64,000 nucleotides of DNA from Volvox africanus. Taxonomy: Eukaryota; Chlorophyta; Chlorophyceae; Chlamydomonadales; Volvocaceae. The translations under genes and the position numbers were made by a program. Within the stretch, counting starts at the first letter, position 1. Every line of letters starts with the position of its first letter. Positions 1 through 8,800 of this stretch are shown here, one piece after another. The notes under the pieces were generated by a model. That model saw nothing but the letters and a program-made list of their open reading frames with translations, was not told the DNA's origin and ran no database searches. The stretch covers positions 1,426,001-1,490,000 of the forward strand of contig BSDZ01000008.1 of NCBI GenBank assembly GCA_030268105.1, in the 5' to 3' direction.

Positions 1-1711
1 CCAGAAAGCCTGTTGGCACCTGCCCTGTTTTGCCGATAGCCGTGAAGAGGGCTGCCATGGTATGGCCAATCTCTGGCCAGAACTTGCGGTACAGATCCGT
101 TGGGATGCCATCCCATCCGGGTGCTTTGCCTGGCTGGCTCTTCTTCAGTGCGAAACCCAGCTCAGTCACAGCAATGGTCGGGGACCCAGCCACTTTGTCA
201 GCTTCCTCAGGGAGTCGGATGTTGGCTGCTGCTAACTGGGTTAGCACTGACTGGCGATCTTCAGGAGTGGTGAAGTCTGGGGCTCTGCATACCCCTGCCC
301 AAAAGTCCGCTACGACCTGTGGTAGCTGTGCTGGATTAGTGACCAGTCGGCCTGAGTGTGCCTGGAGTGCCACTGGGGCTGTTTGCTGGTCCTGGATTTG
401 GGTTTGCAGGAAGGTTGTCAGAGCTGGGCCAGGACGCTCTCCTGCGTGTAACCAGTGGACCCGGGTCTTTTTTGCCACCCTGGCGTTGTCCTCAATATGC
501 ACCCTAGCCAGTCTTGCTTGGGCATCTATGAGCTGCTGTAGTAGGTGTGGTGAGTGCGGCATAGTATCGAGGGCTTGTTGGGCCTGTTGGACCCCAAGGT
601 AGGCCTCCTGGGTATGAGCACCTGGCTGCTGTCTGCGCTGTTGCGCTACCTTGTTGAGTTGGTGTGCTAGGAAGGTTAGTCGGCGTTTAAAACCAGGCCA
701 CCAAGCAATAAGGTTGCCCGGATTCTCTTCGACTGAGGGTGCCTCTTGGCATTGGTTCCGGATCCACTCCGCCATGCTTGTAGCCAAATCCTCATGGTCA
801 GTGAAGGCCATGCGTATACGCTTGATGCCTGGGCCCTTGACCTCATTTTTGCAAGGTAGGAGATGAAGTGTGGCAAGACGGTGGTCTGAGGCTGTGTGGA
901 AGGAGATGGCTGTATGGCATAGGTACGGCAGCTTGGCTTCATTGATGTAGATGCGATCTAGGCGTGAACCGCCTGGGGTGGGTGCATGGTACAGGTGAGT
1001 GAAGTCACGGCGCCTTGGGTGGAGGTATCGGTGGGTATCTACCATCTGTGGGCCTGCCCGCTGCCGCATCTCAGTGATAGGCCTATCTGCTTGACGCCCA
1101 TCTCTTCCTGCGGACGAGTCCCACTCTGGGTTTTCCACAAAGTTGAAGTCTCCTGCCCAGATAAGGGTGGTGTCCCTATTGTCCTCCATGGCTTGCGTTG
1201 TGGTGGCAGCCAGGGCGTTCTCGAAGAGTTGTCGCCGGGTTTGCGCAGCCATCGAGGTAGTGCCAGGTGGGAGGTAGATATTGCAGATGTGCAGGCGGTG
1301 TCCCCCCCAGTGGAGGATACAGTCGGTGAAACGGCCTCTCGTACATGTATGCTGGGGTGTTGCCAGTTTAGGTGCCAGAGCTGAAGCTAGCCCCTGTCTG
1401 ATGAGGATGAGCACTCCTGCTGTGTGCGTCGAGTTAGACCAAGAGTAGGCTGCTATCTTCCAGTTTTGTGTGTGGATCTGTTTGGTGGCGTAACGAAGAT
1501 CCCGTTCAAACAGGCATTGGTGCTGGAGGGTAGTGTGGTGGGTTTCCTGCAGACATACAACATCCAGCCGCTGCTCAGCCCATTGACGTACCGCTGCCTG
1601 AAGTCGACTGCCATGAGAGGCCAGAAGCCCTCGCATATTGTGCGTGGCTATGCGCAGTGGATGCCCTGAGATAGCTCCCTGCCGCTGACTTCTCTTGTTG
1701 CCTCTGGACAT
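1..1711 (-). CDS. LINE ORF2, 5' part: AP endonuclease plus start of reverse transcriptase (runs off window)
   Basis: I translated the minus strand from the ATG at 1711-1709 and met no stop down to base 1, so this is an intact 5' portion of ORF2 (about 570 codons visible). The N-terminal 230 residues carry the exonuclease-endonuclease-phosphatase motifs of L1-type elements: an Asn in THNMRG, the catalytic Glu in QETHH, GDFNFV, DRIYI and the terminal SDHRL. Near residue 530 the reverse transcriptase begins with the PGKAPGWDGIPTDLYRKF-type segment; the YxDD catalytic core lies beyond the window. In this family the endonuclease nicks target DNA and the RT copies the element RNA at the nick. The start codon overlaps the ORF1 stop (TAATG), which suggests stop-reinitiation coupling. 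The unbroken frame suggests a young insertion. Confidence 0.9.
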   Translation of the reverse strand, partial: MSRGNKRSQRQGAISGHPLRIATHNMRGLLASHGSRLQAAVRQWAEQRLDVVCLQETHHTTLQHQCLFERDLRYATKQIHTQNWKIAAYSWSNSTHTAGVLILIRQGLASALAPKLATPQHTCTRGRFTDCILHWGGHRLHICNIYLPPGTTSMAAQTRRQLFENALAATTTQAMEDNRDTTLIWAGDFNFVENPEWDSSAGRDGRQADRPITEMRQRAGPQMVDTHRYLHPRRRDFTHLYHAPTPGGSRLDRIYINEAKLPYLCHTAISFHTASDHRLATLHLLPCKNEVKGPGIKRIRMAFTDHEDLATSMAEWIRNQCQEAPSVEENPGNLIAWWPGFKRRLTFLAHQLNKVAQQRRQQPGAHTQEAYLGVQQAQQALDTMPHSPHLLQQLIDAQARLARVHIEDNARVAKKTRVHWLHAGERPGPALTTFLQTQIQDQQTAPVALQAHSGRLVTNPAQLPQVVADFWAGVCRAPDFTTPEDRQSVLTQLAAANIRLPEEADKVAGSPTIAVTELGFALKKSQPGKAPGWDGIPTDLYRKFWPEIGHTMAALFTAIGKTGQVPTGFL

Positions 1712-3393
1712 TATTCGGCTTGGGTTTCCCGGTTGGGGGGGTCATACTCCTTCCCATCGCAGTCCATGTCCTGGGATGGGTTGGGGTTGTTTTTGGTTTG
1801 CCGGGGACGCCGAGTGGGTGTCCGCCGTGGTCGGAGTGCCTCCTTGGTTATACCACCTGATACCGTTGACTCCCTCTCCTTCCGTTGCAAGGCTAGTTTG
1901 GCCTTCCGGGCTTGCCTTGCCCTCTCTGTTTGGGCCATGTGCCGCTGGGCTCGTACCTCCTCTGGCAGGTGGGTCAGTCGCTGCTTGCGAATTTTGTTTT
2001 GTTGGGTTCTGGTGAGGGCGTGGCTGTTTGAGGTATGCTCTTGTGCCCTGGCCCTGGAGAGTGAGCGTCCAGCTGGTGCGTTGACCTCGTTCACCACCCC
2101 CTGGTTGTCTGGCTTTGATGCTGGTTGGGGAGGTGGTGGTTGGGCTGCACATTCTGTGACTACATCAGTGGTATTAGTCGGGGTTCTGGGTTTGCATGCT
2201 GCTGTAGCGGCTTTGGCTGCTGCTTCCCTGGCCATTGCTGCTGTTGCGGCTGCTTCGATGATAGCTTGGGGCGGCAGCCTGGGTGGTGGGGCCATGGGTT
2301 GGGGCGCCCCAGGTGGGAGTGGCATCAGAGAGCTGGGTGTGGGTTGCCTTGGGGGCCCCTGTGGGTGCTGCCTGAGAACATCCGCAAAGGATGGCACAGT
2401 GTTGGCCATGCTGGACGAGGGGTCCAGACCTCTCAGTCGGGCTGTGGGCTGGGCTGGGGGATTTGGCTGGTGGGTTGGCAGGCGTTGACGTTTGAGGTCT
2501 CGCTGGCGATTGAGCTCCGTTCGTGGAGGGGGTTTGCAGGGCATACGAAACGGGGCCTCCTCTACTACTGACCGGAGCCTAGTAGCCACCAGCATGCCCT
2601 GGTTCAAAAAGCCCCCCGGTCGTCCAAAGCTGAACAGGCTCTGGGGTGGGAGGCTGGGGGATCCCGGTGCCATTTTAACCCGCCATGTGTCAGCCATGCG
2701 CGTGGGTTTGAGGTCTTGGAACTCATCCATGGGTCTGGAGGATCGTTCTGATGAATAAGCTTGCGCTAGGAAGCTTGGGATAGCTTGCGGGGATAGGCTT
2801 GAAGGCACCCCTGATATCTCCCAGAGTGCTGGCTGCATCTTGTGGAGGTTTTTGATGTGGACCTCCACGGTGATGGGTGGGTTGTTCGGGAGAAGGTGGA
2901 CTTGCCCCAGTCTCAGGTGTCCCCTGGCGACTGCGGGTGATGATAGGAGCCATGCCCTGCCACCCTTCGGGAGAAGAATGGTAATTTCTTGCACCACGTT
3001 GCCATTGGGGTGCTTGTACTGGTGATGCCTGCCAATCTTTGGCAGGCTGCATGGTAGGCCTGGCATGTTGGCCACCATAACCTCGTACACTTTGGTAATG
3101 ACTGCATCCGTGAGGGGCCCGAAAAGCTGGGCGTGGACGTCTGCCGGGTTAGAATCTGGTGGCCAGTGGATGTCCATGGCCAAGGTCTCTTGGTCGAGTA
3201 GGATGGGAGTTCCTGCTGGTAATTCCCGTTGAATTTGGTCCAGGTTAACGAAGCGTTTTGCCATCGGAGGCCGGGCGGACGGGCCTCTGTTGGCTGCAGC
3301 TGATTCCTGGCCAATGGATTTTGTTGTTCGCGCGGTGGTCCGCGCGCGGTTGATATCGATCATGGTGAAGGCTAAGATGGCATAGAGAAGCAA
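1711..3393 (-). CDS. LINE ORF1 (RNA-binding/gag-like protein)
   Basis: A 560-codon open frame lies directly upstream of ORF2 and ends in the TAATG overlap. I do not see CCHC zinc knuckles. The first 210 residues look folded and mixed in composition. Residues about 290-440 are rich in proline and alanine. The C-terminal part is strongly basic and Gln/Arg/Ala-rich, suited to RNA binding and perhaps a coiled coil. The Met at 3393 is the most upstream; a second in-frame Met at 3363 follows only ten residues later and is equally plausible. Calling it ORF1 rests on its position and its linkage to an unmistakable ORF2, not on a recognised domain. ORF1 proteins of L1-like elements coat the element RNA. 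Confidence 0.75.
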   Translation of the reverse strand: MLLYAILAFTMIDINRARTTARTTKSIGQESAAANRGPSARPPMAKRFVNLDQIQRELPAGTPILLDQETLAMDIHWPPDSNPADVHAQLFGPLTDAVITKVYEVMVANMPGLPCSLPKIGRHHQYKHPNGNVVQEITILLPKGGRAWLLSSPAVARGHLRLGQVHLLPNNPPITVEVHIKNLHKMQPALWEISGVPSSLSPQAIPSFLAQAYSSERSSRPMDEFQDLKPTRMADTWRVKMAPGSPSLPPQSLFSFGRPGGFLNQGMLVATRLRSVVEEAPFRMPCKPPPRTELNRQRDLKRQRLPTHQPNPPAQPTARLRGLDPSSSMANTVPSFADVLRQHPQGPPRQPTPSSLMPLPPGAPQPMAPPPRLPPQAIIEAAATAAMAREAAAKAATAACKPRTPTNTTDVVTECAAQPPPPQPASKPDNQGVVNEVNAPAGRSLSRARAQEHTSNSHALTRTQQNKIRKQRLTHLPEEVRAQRHMAQTERARQARKAKLALQRKERESTVSGGITKEALRPRRTPTRRPRQTKNNPNPSQDMDCDGKEYDPPNRETQAE

Positions 3394-3880
3394 AGGAGTT
3401 TATCTTCCGAAGAACGACTTGCGACTGTCTGCAATGACGGCCAGAAGAGGGAATAGCGAGAGGTTCCGAATCCCCGCCTGCGCAAGAGTTGCCTCTAATT
3501 CCGCCGTTTAAAGGAGAGCAGAAGAAGATATTCCCTAAGAGTGGCGGTTGTTCCCGTTGGTGGCCAAGAGTCGGAAGAATGAGCGGGATGCTCCAAGTCG
3601 CAGCAGGCGCGATAACCGCCGTTCACTCTGCCGTAGAAAATAGAGTAAAAGAAGGCAATCCACAAGGAAGAAAGGCGGCTGTTCGTGCTATAAACCAGAG
3701 TTAGGCCGCCGAAGTGAAAGCCGCCGCGAGCGCGACGGTCGCCGCTAGTTCAGCCAAAAATTTATATGCTCATGGTGAGACTTGAACAGACGATTGCTGC
3801 CTCATTAGCGCGCAAGTTCTAAGTCATTTTGAACGACCACCGGTGACACTATCATGCCGGTGATACGTTAGTATTAAGCA

Positions 3881-4100
3881 TACGTCTATGTATGTCTATG
3901 TATGTCTATGTATATCTATGTATGTCTGTATATCTGTATATATGTCTGTATATCTATATATGTCTGTATATCTATATATGTCTGTATATGTCTGTATATC
4001 TATGTATATCTATGTATCTATGTCTATGTATGTCTATGTATGTCTATGTATGTCTATGTATGTCTATGTATATACATATATATACATCTATATATATATA
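3881..4100. repeat. TATGTC/TATGTA microsatellite
   Basis: About 200 bp of imperfect hexamer repeats (TATGTC, TATGTA, TATATC) create overlapping open frames in all three plus-strand phases. These frames are repeat artefacts and not genes. Confidence 0.95.
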
Positions 4101-4104
4101 GATG

Positions 4105-4190
4105 TTTTGGGCGGGGCCCCAGCGTAAAGTGGCTCAGGAGGCCCTACCCTGTGGGATTTTGCCCACGTCAGAGAGTGCGTGTGTGTGTAT
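4105..4190 (+). repeat. 75-bp dispersed repeat (GGGCGGGGCCCCAG type), copy 1
   Basis: This begins TTTTGGGCGGGGCCCCAGCG and ends in a GTGTGTGTAT tail. The reverse complement of 12835-12912 has the same order of blocks: GGGC-CCCCAG, a GCTCAGG/GCCTCAGG block, a GCCC block, GCCCACGTC, then a TG-dinucleotide tail. It is a small dispersed family found at least twice here; the class is unknown. Confidence 0.6.
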
Positions 4191-4284
4191 AATGACTGTT
4201 GTATTATGGTTATCGTCGATGGGTTGGTTGACGCGACCTGACAAGATAAGCGAACGTAATTAATGCACTAACATATATATCTGT

Positions 4285-4813
4285 ACAGTATGTACTTGAT
4301 GATGCCGTAGAATCTAGGAATTGGGCATGACTTTAGATGTCACTCCAACAACTGGAAAATCAGGGAATCAGGTGTTCCGCCTTCCACCATCCAGCTGTAG
4401 TATCCTGGGGTATCTACGCGTGGTGTTTAGCATTGCACCATTGCCACTCATCTGCCGACTGGGCCTTTGTAGGCGGACACATCATGATTTCATAAGTAAG
4501 ACCGAGGCGGGTGAGGAATGATCCAGGTTCGGATCCCAATGGTAGCAGATGGATGCAGGTAGCCTCCAGGCGGTCGCTTGAGAGATTGTCTTGTAGGGAC
4601 CCGACAAGACGGTAAGCGAACTAGCTAAGTACAGATATATTTGTTAGTGACAATGCAACCATTGTCACTAAGAAACATATCTGGACTCAGCTAGTTATGC
4701 TTTGCGGAATCCATGAAATTTATGATTCTTTGTATTGTGTTGCCAGTTGTATCATGAACGCGCCCACTAACGAATGTTCGGATCGAGCCGGCATACATAG
4801 TTTATGAGCATTA
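4285..4813 (+). repeat. Left arm of 529-bp inverted repeat
   Basis: This arm is the reverse complement of 4880-5408. Both arms are 529 bp with no length difference, and every stretch I compared was identical, including a 66-codon frame that translates identically from each arm. The spacer is 66 bp (4814-4879). Nested inside is a smaller stem (4621-4655 with 4660-4694, 4-nt loop) containing TTAGTGACAATG. A degenerate copy of the 105-bp MITE lies at about 4397-4500. Confidence 0.95.
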
Positions 4814-4879
4814 AAATGGCATATGTTGTTAAGTAGTAATATTTGCTATATTATTACTGGCTGCACTCGCCCTGCCGTG

Positions 4880-5408
4880 TAATGCTCATAAACTATGTAT
4901 GCCGGCTCGATCCGAACATTCGTTAGTGGGCGCGTTCATGATACAACTGGCAACACAATACAAAGAATCATAAATTTCATGGATTCCGCAAAGCATAACT
5001 AGCTGAGTCCAGATATGTTTCTTAGTGACAATGGTTGCATTGTCACTAACAAATATATCTGTACTTAGCTAGTTCGCTTACCGTCTTGTCGGGTCCCTAC
5101 AAGACAATCTCTCAAGCGACCGCCTGGAGGCTACCTGCATCCATCTGCTACCATTGGGATCCGAACCTGGATCATTCCTCACCCGCCTCGGTCTTACTTA
5201 TGAAATCATGATGTGTCCGCCTACAAAGGCCCAGTCGGCAGATGAGTGGCAATGGTGCAATGCTAAACACCACGCGTAGATACCCCAGGATACTACAGCT
5301 GGATGGTGGAAGGCGGAACACCTGATTCCCTGATTTTCCAGTTGTTGGAGTGACATCTAAAGTCATGCCCAATTCCTAGATTCTACGGCATCATCAAGTA
5401 CATACTGT
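4880..5408 (-). repeat. Right arm of 529-bp inverted repeat
   Basis: This mirrors 4285-4813. The nested stem recurs at 4999-5072 and the MITE-like copy at about 5193-5296. The near-absence of divergence between arms implies a recent origin or ongoing gene conversion. Confidence 0.95.
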
Positions 5409-5689
5409 TTGGACTCCAGTTTTCTGATGCTATATAATCGAGCTCTGGCTCAACAACCGGTATCTTTTGATACCAGCGTTCATCGGGTTTCCTATCGGGT
5501 TTCCTGTTTCCTATTTCCAGCAGCCTGCATATGATCACCGTACCATTCCGGCCAGGAGATAGAGCATGTTACACGGTTGCCCCATGACTATCTAAAAGCA
5601 TGATTATTGTGGTTATTATAATGGTTACACCACCCCGTCATTTGCATACTTTGCCGACGACTAGGCCTTTCCAAATCTGCGTGATCCAA

Positions 5690-5830
5690 AAGTGAGCTCC
5701 GATGTTCATCATGTCGTATCTCTGTCATGTCCGCCATGTCAGCAAAGGCCCGATTGGAAGATGTCCATACACGGTCCATCCCGGATACTATGCCTAGTCA
5801 CCCTAAGATAGAAGTACAGCAGGGGCCCCA
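5690..5830 (+). repeat. Degenerate copy of the 105-bp MITE-like family
   Basis: Shares the order GTATCTCTG, a GGCCCGATTGGAAGATGTCC block, TCCCGGATA and a decayed AAGATAGAAGTACAG end with the intact copies at 16004 and 23582. It lies immediately downstream (gene sense) of the last visible receptor-kinase exon. Confidence 0.55.
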
Positions 5831-5836
5831 ACGCAC

Positions 5837-8800
5837 CATATTCAGTGGCAGCAGTTCTTGCGCATCACTGCCACCATAAAGTAACCGGTCCAGAGAAGTC
5901 TCCATCAGCTCCATCACCAGACAGAACCGCGGAGCTCTGTGCATGAATTTGACGAGATGAACGAGTTGCATACACGTATTCATGAGTCCTGAGTGGATAT
6001 ATTATGTTTATATTCAATTACATACGCCGGTAGTAGTAGTATGTGATGCCCCACCTATCAGTCTCCATTCCTTCGTTTAATTCCAGGTTCGGTCCCTACC
6101 TGCAGGCTTCTTGCCTCTTTCTTTTGTTACCAATTGCAATCATTCATTACGCATGTATAACAGTGAGGGAACAACTGACGAATGCATAGTTGATGGCTGT
6201 GTTCATTATTACTTTGGAAGCCCGTTGCTTGCTCGTGGTACAATACGACAAAATGACAACAAAACATGTGTCGGTCTGAATACCCCATTCAGCATTGGTT
6301 TGGGTGCGTGGGCTTTAACTCTGTCTTGGACGGAGATAAATTTGTTTGAGAGGCAGGTGGCAGGCCCTAAGATCACATCCTGCGTATGTAGTATCATGGG
6401 GATATCTACGGCTTTTATTTGGGAAGACCTATAACCTGGACATCTTTGGATCGGGTCTTTATTTTTAGGTGGATACTACCACAAAGATACAACATAATGC
6501 TTCGAATCCAACTGGATTCCTCAAATTATGTCTGTTGGACTGGGTGTGGGAACGCTCTTGCTGAGAGGGAATAAATAGAATATGATGATAATAATGAAAA
6601 TCGCTATTATGATTTCTGATCTGTTGTTTACTCATGCATGATGAGCCCTTGCTTACTTTGCCGCCCGAGGGCAGGCACAATTCAACAAGCATGTGTTCAG
6701 GCACGACTGTTATGGCACGACTAATGTGACCCTGGAATTCCAGGATCTACCCCGACCGAGAGCGGGCCAAAGTCCCCAAGTTGAGGGCAGGGTGACCCCA
6801 TGTCGATGGACGGTGACGACCTCAATTTAAGTGACCTGCGAGCTGACCAGGAGCGGAGTTGACGCCTTAGTTGATTCGGCAAATTCCGCTGGATGCCGGT
6901 GGTGGGTGCTGAACCTGGGAAAATCACTGATTTCGGAGAAGTCGATAGGGAGACTGGATGAGGGTGCCCCGAAATACCGGGGAAGGTAGGGACTGCCAGG
7001 TTAGTGGCCACGGGTGATGTACCCCCCTATCCCGCACACAACAAGCAAGGTTAGGTTTGAGGTTAAACATCCATTCCGTCACTCACCCTTTAAAATCTTT
7101 AAAAGCTTAAAACCCTAAGCACATATATAATCCAAGCCAGCACCTAAAATACTATTGCCAAGATTTGATTATCATTAACTGTAGCAACTAATCGTGAAAC
7201 TACAGTAAAATTAGAACTACGACATTCTCACTTTCACCCGATATGTCTCACTCCTAAAATGTTCAGGCAAGACACTCAGTGACGACGAATCTGCACCACC
7301 AGTCATCATCTAGGAGGTGAGGCTCTGCACATGCATAGTTGAAGCCGTGTAGACCATGATTATGAGCTGCTTGCATTGGCTCTGAGTAGGATGTTAGAAT
7401 TTCTTATATACTTTGTAATAACCACAACCTTTTTATTCAAAATTTTCAATGAAATAGAAAAAAGATTTACCACAGGACATTAAGGGCAGTTCTGGGGTCC
7501 TTGGAACGTTTTAGAGCGGGCCTACACATTTTAGGATTCTGTTGTATCTCTAAGTTAATATCCTTCAAACCATTGAGGCCCGATCGAAGCTGTCCAGTTT
7601 CCTGATCATCCTGAATATTAGCCATAGATACTAGGTTTGGGGTTGCTCCTGGAACCGATTTTGTGGGGCTCCGGGGACCCCCCAACAAATAGCTAACGTA
7701 TCGATTTTCTGAGCTTGTGAATAAAACGAAGGTTTTCTGCAATATACAGAGAACGAGCGTCCATGGTTCTGGAGCCAGGTGGCTCCTACCATATTGCGAC
7801 GCAGTGACGTCGGTGTTCGTAGTATTTGGAGATTCTTATATGGTTGCCGTGCTGACTTTAACCGTTTTGGTGGTGGTTTCGCAGTTGCCTGTTGTGGCTG
7901 TCGGCACATCCTGGCCCTTCACGTCCCATAATTGATAATTATCGCCCTGTTTGGCTCTAGCTTGTGACGGAGTCTTTGCAAGAAAATCCCTTGATCAATG
8001 CTGATACACACACACACACACAAGCAAGCAAGCAGCTCTGGAGAAAGCACATCTGACTGGATGTGGGGGCGACATGGACGGTCATCGGGGGGGGAGTAAA
8101 CACAATGAACTAGTTGGACTGGCCGAATCATAGTACACTAGCCCTAGCAAGTTGTTTTCATCCTGTCGTTGCGTTGGAAGAGCAACAGACTATTTAGGCT
8201 TCATTTTAACATCCCTGTATGCACATGGTCTGTCAACTTGTACCGCCCTGCTGTACCAAAACCCTAAGTAGCAGGCCAAAGTCCTGACGAAGTTTCCTGG
8301 TTACCGCTTTCTCAAAATAATATTTTCTGTTACAAGAAAAGAACAGGTTACGGGGAAAGGCTGGCTGCGACATAACAATGACTTACTGAAGGGAGGCTGC
8401 AAGTAGACGGACAATATTTGGGTGTTGGCACCTGCACGCATGCAGTGTATGGGGCTGGGGGTCAAGCTCGGCCATATGATTATGATTATGATTATGATTA
8501 TGATGGTTACGCAACCTCTTAGGCTGGGGAGTCCCAAGGGTTGTTTATACACCATCGGACACGCGTACACAATTGTTGGTACCGCTAGTGTTCACTAGGT
8601 TGTTGATTTCAAAGATTCTCTTGCCCTCTGCAGCCCCTATCCATGTGCAAGCCCTGATTGGACCACATACTGGCACCATAAGGCTCCCCAGGGTCATGGG
8701 TTCACACGTCCAGGGGGGAGCAATTATCCGTTGACGAGTCCTGCCAGTGATGCAGGCAGACATGGACACGACTGAAGAGGTGTGCTATCCCTCCTGCTCA

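Larger units (their letters stand above)
1..3740 (-). mobile_element. L1-like non-LTR retrotransposon, 5' half
   Basis: This joins the ORF1 and ORF2 entries with about 350 bp of upstream sequence (3394 to about 3740) that holds no other gene and is probably the 5' UTR. The upstream limit is an estimate. Composition changes near 3740-3880, where a degenerate stretch gives way to a TATG-rich microsatellite. The 3' half of the element is beyond the left edge. It lies in the same orientation as the receptor-kinase gene to its right, apparently within or at the 3' side of that gene. Confidence 0.8.
4187..5475 (+). mobile_element. LTR-like sequence rearranged into a giant inverted repeat
   Basis: The left flank (4190-4285) and the central piece (4700-4870) match, in the same order, the LTR at 25000-26293 read on its minus strand. 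Shared blocks include GTAATTAATGCA, GGATTCCG followed by an AGCTAGTTATGC block, and TTAAGTA-TAATATTTGC. The right end (5440-5475) shares CAACAACCGGTATCTTTTGA followed by TACCA with the other copy's terminus. Between these ends the normal LTR middle is replaced by an inverted copy of 4285-4813. I infer a solo LTR or LTR remnant of the same chromovirus family that underwent an inverted duplication. The exact left end is uncertain, because a TG-repeat obscures it. Confidence 0.65.

Noticed and set aside
1733..2488. Long plus-strand frame opposite LINE ORF1
   Set aside because: Antisense shadow of the real minus-strand ORF1; low-complexity composition and no domain.
3755..3830. tRNA-like B-box sequence (GTTCAAGTCTCACC on the minus strand)
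   Set aside because: No five-base-pair T-stem and no acceptor or anticodon arms can be folded around it; at best a decayed Pol III-derived fragment.
3888..4192. Three overlapping plus-strand frames rich in Tyr, Met, Val and Ile
   Set aside because: They are translations of the TATGTC microsatellite.
4321..4521. 66-codon frame present twice, in both arms of the inverted repeat
   Set aside because: Identical only because the DNA is duplicated; it crosses the MITE remnant and has no domain.
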